From Verrucomicrobiota bacterium (GTDB taxonomy: Bacteria > Verrucomicrobiota > Verrucomicrobiia > Chthoniobacterales > UBA10450): a stretch of DNA of 12,733 bases. Below are positions 1 to 5,967 of the stretch, one piece after another. The position numbers were made by a program, and so were the translations under genes. Below the pieces are notes generated by a model that saw nothing but the letters and a program-made list of their open reading frames with translations, had not been told where the DNA came from and did not search any database. The first letter of the stretch is position 1; each line of letters begins with the position of its first letter. Location: contig QHOR01000188.1 in NCBI GenBank assembly GCA_003219395.1, positions 1 through 12,733 on the forward strand. The letters run 5' to 3'.

Positions 1-1257
1 GCTGTTCGTGACGCGATAAGGCATGGCCGGTGAAGTCGCGCTTGAGCCGAGGCAAAAGAGTATCTTTCCATCGTTCGTCTCGACCGGATTCCATTCAATT
101 GTCTCGCCGCGGGTAAGCGCTTCCGGTTCACCGCCGGTCGCAGCGATGCGCCAGATGTGCCGGCGATCTACGTCGTTCTGATTCGAAGTGTAGAGGATGC
201 TGCGCTTGTCTGTGCTCAGCGCCACTTCCTCTACATCAAAGTTGCCAGGCGTGAGCAACTGTGGTGTGCCGCCTTCCACGGCAAGGGAATAGAGATGATT
301 ATGTCCGTCTTTCTCGCTTGTGAAAATAATGCGTCCTGCGTTCGTGAATTGCAGCGATTGAAAGGCAAACAGCGGCAGCGAATCTTCCATCGCATTGCCA
401 CTGTGAAAGAGCTCGCGGGCTTCGCCGCTCTGTGCGTCTGCAATCCAAATCGTCCACGGCCGCGGGAACTCAGGAATGAGCGGCCGTTTGAATTCGGATC
501 CGGGCTGGCGAATAAACGCGACCTGTTTGCTGTCCGGTGACCAAACTGGATTGGCATCACGATTCGTCGTGGGCGCGAGATAAGTGATCTTCCTCGTCGT
601 CACGTCGAGCACAACAATGAACGAGTGGTCTTTGCGGTTGGAATGAAACGCGATCTGCTTTCCGTCTGGCGACCAACGCGGTGTGTCGCTCTCGCCCAGT
701 AATTCTTCGAGCTGCTCAGACTTCTTGTTGCCGTTGATCGGCGCGATCCAGAGATGTTTCTTCGCCGGCCAGACGACATTCTTTCCGTCCGGCGAAACCT
801 GCAGATCCTCGCAGCCCTCGCTATCGCAGCCGATATCGCCCAGCAAACGCGGCTCGGCACCGCTCACATCCGCGGCCCATGCTTGTTGCTTGGGCATTTT
901 TGGCAGGCTTTGCGGATTTGCGGATGTACCTTCCTTATTCGCCTCGCTCCCGCGCGCGTACACAATCGTCTCGCCATCCGGCGTCAGCCGCAGGCTCGCG
1001 ATCTGCTGCCCATCATCGCCCGTGTAGTGGGTTATCTGTCGCGGCACGAACTCCGGCGGGCCGGCCACCCAGATGTTGCGCTCGCCTTTGTTGTCGAACA
1101 CCCAGGCTACACGGAGCGCATGCGACGCGCTGGTTAGACCATACGGAAATGGGGCACTCAGCACCTGCTCGATGGTGAAGCTTTCACCAAGACAGACGAC
1201 CGGCAGCAAGGTGCTGCCGAGAGTAGCGACAACAAAGTAGAACAATATTTTTAACAC
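1..1257 (-). CDS. Secreted S9-family (prolyl oligopeptidase-like) peptidase, N-terminal beta-propeller part; 3' end beyond the window
   Basis: An uninterrupted reading frame of 419 codons runs from a GTG at 1257 to the window edge with no stop. Residues 1-24 form a signal peptide (short basic start, hydrophobic FYFVVATLGSTLLPVV). The rest carries repeated WD40-like/PD40 blade motifs: LTPDGETIVYA near 91, VSPDGKNVVW near 154, WSPDGKQIAF near 195 and WSPDSKQVAF near 239, typical of the propeller of dipeptidyl-peptidase IV / acylaminoacyl-peptidase relatives. The catalytic alpha/beta-hydrolase domain would lie past position 1 and is not seen, so a TolB-like propeller protein without a peptidase domain remains possible. 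The GTG is the first usual start after in-frame TAA and TAG stops just upstream. No Shine-Dalgarno is visible, and a GATAAT lies only 11 nt ahead, so a leaderless or very short-leader mRNA is conceivable. It is divergent from the cysteine synthase gene. Confidence 0.8.
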   Translation of the reverse strand, partial: MLKILFYFVVATLGSTLLPVVCLGESFTIEQVLSAPFPYGLTSASHALRVAWVFDNKGERNIWVAGPPEFVPRQITHYTGDDGQQIASLRLTPDGETIVYARGSEANKEGTSANPQSLPKMPKQQAWAADVSGAEPRLLGDIGCDSEGCEDLQVSPDGKNVVWPAKKHLWIAPINGNKKSEQLEELLGESDTPRWSPDGKQIAFHSNRKDHSFIVVLDVTTRKITYLAPTTNRDANPVWSPDSKQVAFIRQPGSEFKRPLIPEFPRPWTIWIADAQSGEARELFHSGNAMEDSLPLFAFQSLQFTNAGRIIFTSEKDGHNHLYSLAVEGGTPQLLTPGNFDVEEVALSTDKRSILYTSNQNDVDRRHIWRIAATGGEPEALTRGETIEWNPVETNDGKILFCLGSSATSPAMPYRVTNS

Positions 1258-1340
1258 AATCGCGCACTATTATCGCCGGACGATCACTCGTCGACTGGAT
1301 TCGACTGAGAAGTGGCGTAACAATTTCGAGAAGGAGCTAG

Positions 1341-2348
1341 ATGATGACCGCGGGATATTCGAGCATTGATGGATATGTTGGCAAGACACCGTTGATTCGA
1401 CTGCGGCGCCTGTCCGAACTGACGGGCTGCGAGATTCTGGGCAAGGCGGAATTCATGAATCCGGCCGGATCGGTGAAAGATCGAGCCGCGTACGGAATTA
1501 TCACTGACGCGGAACAACAGGGCTGGCTGAAACCAGGTGCAACGATCGTTGAAGGAACCGCAGGTAACACGGGAATTGGTCTTGTCGTGATCGGCCGCGC
1601 CAGAGGCTATCGCACTGTTATTGTAATTCCGAACAATCAGTCGCCGGAGAAAATGCACTTGCTCCGCACGCTCGGTGCGGAGGTGAAGGCGGTGCCGGAA
1701 AAGCCATACAAGGACCCGGAAAATTACAATCACATCGCGCATCGGCTTGCAGAAGAGTGTGGTTGGTTCTGGGCGAACCAGTTCGATAATACCGCAAATC
1801 GTGATGCACATTATCGCAGCACCGGCCCTGAAATCTGGAAACAAACCAAAGGAAACGTGAGCGCCTTTGTCGCAGCCGTCGGCACCGGTGGCACGCTTGC
1901 CGGCGTCAGCAGTTATCTCAAGGAACAAAATCCAAAAATTCAGATTGCCTGTGCCGATCCATATGGTGCGGCGATGTGGTCGTGGTTTACGAATGGCAAT
2001 CTGGAGACAAACGATGGTGATTCTATTGCAGAAGGTATCGGTCAGGGCCGTGTCACAAAGAATATTGCCGGCATCAAGGTGGATCGAGCGTATCGGGTCC
2101 CGGATCAGACTGGCCTAACGATCGTTTATCAACTCCTGCGTGAAGAAGGCCTGTTCCTCGGCTTATCAAGCGGAATCAATGTTGCCGGAGCTTTGCGCTT
2201 CGCCCAGGAATCTGGTCCGGGTCAAACGATCGTTACCGTTCTCTGCGACTCGGGTCACAAGTATCAGTCAACGCTGTTTAACCGCGATTGGCTGGCTTCG
2301 AATCATCTCGATCCTAACCGTCCACTTGAATCGATTGTGGAGAGCTAG
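1341..2348 (+). CDS. PLP-dependent cysteine synthase (CysK/Mcy1-like, fold type II)
   Basis: The 335-residue protein has the full beta-family PLP-enzyme pattern. K46 in NPAGSVKDRAA is the Schiff-base lysine. EGTAGNTGIGL at 71-81 is the substrate-carboxylate loop, GTGGT at 181-185 is the phosphate-binding loop, EGIG sits at 231-234, and SSG at 276-278 would contact the PLP ring. The expected reaction is O-acetylserine (or a related activated serine) plus sulfide giving cysteine, in the cytoplasm. The substrate loop reads EGTAGNTG rather than the PTSGNTG usual in classical CysK. From family knowledge this resembles the yeast Ygr012w/Mcy1 and bacterial 'cysteine synthase-like' branch, so the exact substrate is less certain. 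A strong AAGGAG lies at 1331-1336. ATG at 1341 has 4-nt spacing and the adjacent ATG at 1344 has 7-nt spacing, so the second may be the true start. No partner genes of sulfur assimilation are adjacent. Confidence 0.9.
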   Translation: MMTAGYSSIDGYVGKTPLIRLRRLSELTGCEILGKAEFMNPAGSVKDRAAYGIITDAEQQGWLKPGATIVEGTAGNTGIGLVVIGRARGYRTVIVIPNNQSPEKMHLLRTLGAEVKAVPEKPYKDPENYNHIAHRLAEECGWFWANQFDNTANRDAHYRSTGPEIWKQTKGNVSAFVAAVGTGGTLAGVSSYLKEQNPKIQIACADPYGAAMWSWFTNGNLETNDGDSIAEGIGQGRVTKNIAGIKVDRAYRVPDQTGLTIVYQLLREEGLFLGLSSGINVAGALRFAQESGPGQTIVTVLCDSGHKYQSTLFNRDWLASNHLDPNRPLESIVES

Positions 2349-2453
2349 ATGCGAGATCAAGGAATTGCAGGCACCGCCTATCGCCGGTCCACCGCCAGGG
2401 TCTGTATCACATAAGGAAGACTGCCCACAAGGCGGTGGCGACAAATATATTAG

Positions 2454-2479
2454 CCACCCTAAAGAACGGGCGGGTTTTT
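2454..2479 (+). terminator. Possible weak intrinsic terminator after the cysteine synthase gene
   Basis: CCACCC (2454-2459) can pair with GGGCGG (2468-2473) with one A/C mismatch around an 8-nt loop, followed by G and five T. The neighbouring GGTGGC (2434-2439) can instead pair with GCCACC (2453-2458), which would exclude the terminator stem. The stem is short and imperfect, so this is tentative. The stretch 2349-2496 otherwise holds only a 21-codon reading frame starting directly after the cysteine synthase stop (TAGATG), which I do not consider a convincing gene. Confidence 0.35.
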
Positions 2480-2496
2480 AGCGTTTTCAGGGAGCC

Positions 2497-2526
2497 TTGA
2501 AGCGCTCGGCATCCGATTCATATAAT
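2497..2526 (+). promoter_or_regulatory. Sigma70-type promoter for the Tyr-rich protein gene
   Basis: TTGAAG (2497-2502) and a perfect TATAAT (2521-2526) are separated by 18 nt, a near-consensus housekeeping promoter. Transcription would start around 2533, giving an 87-nt leader before the ATG at 2620. The only gene it can serve before the terminator at 2934-2971 is the small secreted protein, so this is a self-contained monocistronic unit. Confidence 0.75.
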
Positions 2527-2532
2527 AGAGGG

Positions 2533-2619
2533 TGACGCGTATTCATTAAGCGTCGGGGACTCCTTTTAGGGAGCTTTCCTCCCTCGCAAAACAACAGATA
2601 AGGAAGGGAGTAAACTGTA
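2533..2619 (+). promoter_or_regulatory. Structured 5' leader with competing hairpins over the ribosome binding site
   Basis: GACGC (2534-2538) pairs with GCGTC (2550-2554). Further on, AGGGAG (2568-2573) pairs perfectly with CTCCCT (2579-2584) around the loop CTTTC. The ribosome binding site AGGAAGGGAG (2601-2610) contains the identical AGGGAG (2605-2610), so CTCCCT can alternatively mask it across a 20-nt loop; TTCCT (2576-2580) can also pair with AGGAA (2601-2605). The two folds exclude each other. This is the architecture of a translational RNA switch or thermosensor. I do not recognise a named riboswitch class, and function is inferred from complementarity alone. Confidence 0.4.
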
Positions 2620-2628
2620 ATGAAATGA
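2620..2628 (+). other. Start-stop element ATG AAA TGA at the expected start of the Tyr-rich protein
   Basis: The ATG at 2620 sits 9 nt after the strong AGGAAGGGAG ribosome binding site and is in frame with the downstream protein, but codon 3 is TGA, immediately followed by GTG CTC. The next candidate start, GTG at 2629, is 18 nt from the binding site. Either the gene has acquired a nonsense mutation (CGA to TGA would restore a normal M-K-R signal-peptide start), or ribosomes terminate and re-initiate at the abutting GTG, or the stop is read through. Confidence 0.7.
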
Positions 2629-2907
2629 GTGCTCTTAATTGCTTTGATGGCAGTCGGACTAGCTTTTGTCCCCGCACAGCGTTCTGACGCTCAGGTTTCA
2701 GTGGGAATCGGGGGCGTAGGAGTGGGATTTGGGTATCCAGCTTATAGGTACGGCTATTACAATGGCTATTACCCGTATAGCTACGGCTATTATCCGTATC
2801 GATACTACAGGCCGTATCGGTACTATGGCTATTCCCGGGGGCCCGCGTACTACCGGTACGGGCACCGGGTCTACCACCATCGCTATCATCACGACTACCG
2901 CTATTAA
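2629..2907 (+). CDS. Small secreted Tyr/Gly-rich protein of unknown function
   Basis: The 92-residue product (counted from GTG 2629) has a hydrophobic leader LLIALMAVGLAFVPA followed by a likely signal cleavage site near QRSDAQ. Then comes a glycine-valine stretch (VGIGGVGVGFG), then about 60 residues made almost entirely of Tyr, Gly, Arg and Pro in repeats such as GYYPY and YRYYG, ending in a His/Tyr-rich tail. Low-complexity exported proteins of this style recur in soil Verrucomicrobiota and Acidobacteriota and have no assigned role; an envelope or matrix component is a guess. The start is abnormal: the well-placed ATG at 2620 is cut off by TGA at codon 3. An excellent promoter, a perfect terminator and an otherwise open frame suggest the gene is recent, or still functional through re-initiation, rather than long dead. 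Confidence 0.6.
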   Translation: MLLIALMAVGLAFVPAQRSDAQVSVGIGGVGVGFGYPAYRYGYYNGYYPYSYGYYPYRYYRPYRYYGYSRGPAYYRYGHRVYHHRYHHDYRY

Positions 2908-2933
2908 GTTAGCGTAGAAAACGAGTTCAATAG

Positions 2934-2971
2934 AGCTGGCTCGAATCAGATTTCGAGCCAGCTTTTTTTTT
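2934..2971 (+). terminator. Strong rho-independent terminator after the Tyr-rich protein gene
   Basis: AGCTGGCTCGAA (2934-2945) pairs perfectly over 12 bp with TTCGAGCCAGCT (2952-2963) around a 6-nt loop and runs into nine T (2963-2971). The run of T exists only on the plus strand, so it terminates the plus-strand unit. The convergent minus-strand gene at 3094 would meet the same stem without a U-tract. Confidence 0.93.
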
Positions 2972-3093
2972 CCGGCTGTGAAATGCCACAACGTGCAAGC
3001 CGACGGAACAACGTGGCGTTTGGCATCACTCACAAACCCAAGCCACGTCTGCGCCGCTATACTTGTTCGTGCCGCTCGCAGATCAGTCACGAG

Positions 3094-3558
3094 TCACTGT
3101 TTGTCGTAAACAGCGACGTTCGTAAACTTTTTTCCTTGTGGACTCGTTCCGCTCAAGGTGACGGTGCGGCTTTTACCATCAGGAGAGATGACAACCTGGC
3201 CGGTGACCCTGACTTTGCCATTCTTCTTATTAGCAGTCGTTAGGGTTCGCTCGTTCACTTTTGTATAGGAGCGGGTGTCTGAATTCGGGTCTCCGCTAAC
3301 AGGATAGTCTTTGCCATCGATCTTGCCCGACCATTCAACGTGTAGTGGTTTGCCGCTCGCGTCGACACCGTCCGCCTTTATTTTGACTTGCCCGAACATA
3401 CTTGAATAAACGACTTGAGTATTTTTCAGCGTCCGTGGCGTAATCTTCGATTTAGCTTCATTCAACTTCCATGTACCGGCGTGTGGATCAGCGGCCAGGC
3501 ATACTGTTCCTGCCAGAACGGAAGACGCCAGGGTCAATGCAATCGTTCGCATTTTCAT
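3094..3558 (-). CDS. Small secreted protein of unknown function (GTWKLN-type)
   Basis: With ATG at 3558 the product is 154 residues and begins with a clear signal peptide (MKMRTIALTLASSVLAG, cleavage near CLA-AD). The frame stays open to a TTG/ATG region at 3612, but that extension would place 18 polar residues before the signal peptide, so I chose 3558; no good Shine-Dalgarno marks either site. The mature part starts DPHAGTWKLNEAKSK and ends TNVAVYDKQ, with GKPLHVEWSGKIDGKDYPV in the middle. This is a compact beta-rich pattern I know from many uncharacterised secreted proteins of soil bacteria, probably lipocalin-like. It lies 79 nt behind the haloperoxidase stop on the same strand and may be co-transcribed with it. 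No catalytic residues can be pointed to. Confidence 0.75.
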   Translation of the reverse strand: MKMRTIALTLASSVLAGTVCLAADPHAGTWKLNEAKSKITPRTLKNTQVVYSSMFGQVKIKADGVDASGKPLHVEWSGKIDGKDYPVSGDPNSDTRSYTKVNERTLTTANKKNGKVRVTGQVVISPDGKSRTVTLSGTSPQGKKFTNVAVYDKQ

Positions 3559-3637
3559 ATGGCCATCGAACCGGGATTTGTAATTCCCGTCAATGTTTTT
3601 CGAGTGAACCAATGTGCTAACAGATCAACGGTTCGTT

Positions 3638-4891
3638 CTACCGTCCTCGACTGTGGCTCGGCAGCAAATAGTGAGTCACCGTCCATTCGCCGATCCCAAT
3701 GCCTGCTTGCAAGCCGTCTTCGCTCGCAGAGCGGAAGTGGATGCCCCCGTACAGTCGGCTGACTGCTGCTTCCTCCGCTGCATCGAGGCAGGTGGCGAAG
3801 CTGTGATATACGCCGGGCAGAAAATCTGATCCCGTTGTGAAGGGCAGATCTTCGGAGCCGTAGAACAACGGCAGCACTGTTGCCGCTGCGCCGCTGAAAG
3901 TGCTATGGCCGGAAACATACTCAGGGAATGGTGGAGTTATGATAAACGACGTCCAGTTCTGTCCAGGTTCGGCAAAAGCGATCGCCGTCACGGGGCGCCA
4001 GAAGTCGAAAGCATACTTGGCGTCCCAGGCACAAATAGCAGCGTCCGCCATGGCAATGTTCAAGAGAGCAAACAATCTGGCGTTCTCTTCCAGCGTGTTG
4101 GCGTGCGCGCTGGCAATAATCTGCGCAATGCTATTCCAGTGACCGGGCGGAGTTTCGGTGCCGCCGCCGTCGGCCCAAAACAGTGCGATCTCACTCTGTT
4201 CCGCTGTGCGTGTCGAGCCGACAGCAGCACCGACTTGCTTGACCTCTTCGTAGTCCGCGGCGTACCGCTCGCTATCGAGAGAGGGTGGGCCGGGAGGACG
4301 GAACTGCGAACTGCTGCTCATTGCAAACGGCGTAACGAATCCCCACTGGGGCAGCAAATATGGAAGGAATGCAGGGGGAGTAGGTATCCACATGCCAGGG
4401 CCGGTGCCTCCAGGGGGCGGGACTACAGCACTCGAACCATCGCTGGCCCGCGCGGCGAGAATTTGATTCGCGACAAATTCGCCCCACACAATACCGGCCG
4501 TTTTGTGTGGCCCGTTCGGAATTGTAGCGAGAATCATCGCGTGAAGTGCATCGAAGGTGGATGTCGCAGCCGGGAATAAATTGACGAGCGCGTCATGCGC
4601 AGTCGCACTTGCAGCAGCCTGACGCGATGCACTCGGTGCTGCCATGCTTGGCACCAGATAAGGTTTATGCGTCCGCGCGATACCATTCACCGCGTCGTAG
4701 ATTGAGACGTGAAGAATGGCGAGATTACGAGAGGCAATCGGCGGAGGTATATTTCCAGAGCGAATGGCGTCCAGCGCCGCGTTGTTCCAATCCGTCACAA
4801 CGTCGGCGTTGGCCGGGATGGCAATCGTGAACGCCAGAGTGAGTGTGCCGATACAAGTCGTGAAAAGCGTATGTCTAAAGCGAATATTCAT
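3638..4891 (-). CDS. Secreted vanadium-dependent haloperoxidase (PAP2/VCPO superfamily)
   Basis: The 417-residue protein has a signal peptide (residues 1-29, cleavage after IPANA) and an all-helical PAP2-type core. The vanadate site is complete: K292 and R299 in KYAFDFWRP, S328-G329-H330 in PEYVSGHSTF, and R379 and H385 in SRLYGGIHF. The 7- and 6-residue spacings match K353/R360 and R490/H496 of fungal vanadium chloroperoxidase. W289 and F323 occupy the places of that enzyme's W350 and F397 near the halide site. The expected reaction is peroxide-driven oxidation of chloride or bromide to hypohalous acid outside the cytoplasm. Many bacterial relatives are annotated only as PAP2-family 'haloperoxidase', and a phosphatase role cannot be excluded. 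A TTGACA-N18-TAGAAC promoter precedes it. Confidence 0.88.
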   Translation of the reverse strand: MNIRFRHTLFTTCIGTLTLAFTIAIPANADVVTDWNNAALDAIRSGNIPPPIASRNLAILHVSIYDAVNGIARTHKPYLVPSMAAPSASRQAAASATAHDALVNLFPAATSTFDALHAMILATIPNGPHKTAGIVWGEFVANQILAARASDGSSAVVPPPGGTGPGMWIPTPPAFLPYLLPQWGFVTPFAMSSSSQFRPPGPPSLDSERYAADYEEVKQVGAAVGSTRTAEQSEIALFWADGGGTETPPGHWNSIAQIIASAHANTLEENARLFALLNIAMADAAICAWDAKYAFDFWRPVTAIAFAEPGQNWTSFIITPPFPEYVSGHSTFSGAAATVLPLFYGSEDLPFTTGSDFLPGVYHSFATCLDAAEEAAVSRLYGGIHFRSASEDGLQAGIGIGEWTVTHYLLPSHSRGR

Positions 4892-4920
4892 TGGTGCGCT
4901 GTTTTGAGAACGAGCGCCCG

Positions 4921-4950
4921 GTTCTACGCTTTGCTACGATTTCGTGTCAA
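4921..4950 (-). promoter_or_regulatory. Sigma70-type promoter of the haloperoxidase gene
   Basis: Read on the minus strand, a perfect TTGACA (4950-4945) is followed after 18 nt by TAGAAC (4926-4921), which matches TATAAT at four of six places. Transcription would start near 4914, leaving about 23 nt before the ATG at 4891. No Shine-Dalgarno is evident in that short leader. Confidence 0.6.
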
Positions 4951-4991
4951 GAGTATTCCCTGATCCAGCATTTCCATCCGAGAGATACGAG

Positions 4992-5846
4992 TCAAAGTAT
5001 CGGTAACGGTTTCTTGGAGGTAGGCGGTGGAAATTCTTGATCGAGATCGGTGAGATCTTCCTTGGTCAGTTTGATTTCGATTGATCGGGCGTTATCGCGG
5101 ACATGCTTTTCTTTGCTTGCTTTAGGAATCGCGATGACTCGCGGTTCACGCAGCACCCACGCCAGCGCGATTTGGGAAGTGGTCGTGCCGTGACGCTTGG
5201 CGATCTTTTTAAGCGTCGCGTTTTCAAGCAAACCGCGACCATGCCCTACTGGAGAGTACGCCATCACAATCGGTTGGTAATTGAGAGTTGAGGATTCGCG
5301 GACAAGAGGCAGAAGATCGAATTCGATCTGGCGATTCGACAGATTGTAGAGGACCTGATTGGCGGCACAGTTCATGCCATTTTCAATCGACTGAAGCTCT
5401 TCCATGTCCTCTAGATCAAAATTTGAAACGCCCCAGCGTGTGATTTTCCCAGCTGTTCTAAGTTTCTCGAATGCCTCGACTGTTTCCGCGAGCTGCGTAT
5501 TTCGCTCGCGCCAGTGCAAAAGGTAAAGATCGATCGCGTCGATTCGTAGCCGTTTGAGACTGCGCTCACATGCTTTCGGCAATTCGGTGGGTGACGCGTT
5601 ATGCGGATATACTTTACTAACCACGAACACCCGATCGCGTTGATCCTCGATCGCATCGGCCACAACTTTTTCCGCGCCGCCTTCGCCGTACATCTCTGCG
5701 GTGTCGATCACGGTCATGCCGAGCTCGATTCCAAGCCGTAACGCGGCAACTTCCTCCTTGTGCGCTCGCGCATTCTCCCCCATGCGCCACGTGCCCTGCC
5801 CAAGCGCCGGTACGGATTCGCCATCGCGGAGAGAAACAGTTTTCAT
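4992..5846 (-). CDS. Aldo/keto reductase, YeaE-like
   Basis: The 284-residue TIM-barrel reductase carries the complete catalytic tetrad: D48 and Y53 in IDTAEMYGEGGAEKV, K78 in VVSKVYP, and H111 in YLLHW. NADPH-binding signatures GVSNF (138-142) and IPKAS (239-243) are present. Overall wording (PALGQGTWRMGE near 13, ANQVLYNLSNRQIEFDLLP near 161, VMAYSPVG near 193) closely follows E. coli YeaE, a methylglyoxal/aldehyde reductase, so cytoplasmic NADPH-dependent aldehyde reduction is likely. AGGAG ends 6 nt before the ATG at 5846. A second ATG at 5851 lies only 1 nt after it and reads ATG AAA TGA out of frame, so 5846 is the true start. The gene is divergent from an alcohol dehydrogenase. Confidence 0.9.
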   Translation of the reverse strand: MKTVSLRDGESVPALGQGTWRMGENARAHKEEVAALRLGIELGMTVIDTAEMYGEGGAEKVVADAIEDQRDRVFVVSKVYPHNASPTELPKACERSLKRLRIDAIDLYLLHWRERNTQLAETVEAFEKLRTAGKITRWGVSNFDLEDMEELQSIENGMNCAANQVLYNLSNRQIEFDLLPLVRESSTLNYQPIVMAYSPVGHGRGLLENATLKKIAKRHGTTTSQIALAWVLREPRVIAIPKASKEKHVRDNARSIEIKLTKEDLTDLDQEFPPPTSKKPLPIL

Positions 5847-5891
5847 TTCATGCTCCTGCTCATTGTCGCGGCCACTCGTGTTTGGTCTCCG

Positions 5892-5922
5892 CGGCGATCT
5901 TCGCCGTGGCAGTCAGACTGCC
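5892..5922. promoter_or_regulatory. Two adjacent perfect palindromes in the reductase/dehydrogenase divergent region
   Basis: CGGCGA-TCT-TCGCCG (5892-5906) and GGCAGT-CAG-ACTGCC (5908-5922) are both perfect 6-bp inverted repeats with 3-nt spacers, separated by one base. They sit near the middle of the 121-bp gap between two divergent oxidoreductase genes. They could be operator half-site pairs for a shared regulator or transcript hairpins. No regulator is identified, and neither stem is followed by a T-run. Confidence 0.4.
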
Positions 5923-5967
5923 GCTATGAGTCTTGTGTTTTCGTGAAAGCAAGGCGATTGAAGAATC

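Noticed and set aside
1284..1928. 214-codon minus-strand open frame opposite the cysteine synthase gene
   Set aside because: It lies antisense to a well-supported PLP enzyme, has no family-like motifs and no ribosome binding site; it is a shadow of the plus-strand codon pattern.
1334..2351. GAGCTAGATG repeated exactly at the start and the stop of the cysteine synthase gene
   Set aside because: Dozens of 10-nt repeats are expected by chance in a window this size, and the motif combines common start and stop codons; no sign of mobility.
2698..3090. 130-codon minus-strand frame across the Tyr-rich gene and terminator
   Set aside because: It reads through the 12-bp terminator stem and is the complement of low-complexity Tyr codons, giving Ile/Val repeats; no start signal.
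3905..4579. 224-codon plus-strand frame opposite the haloperoxidase gene
   Set aside because: The opposite strand encodes a complete vanadate site and signal peptide; this frame is Arg/Gly-rich noise without a ribosome binding site.
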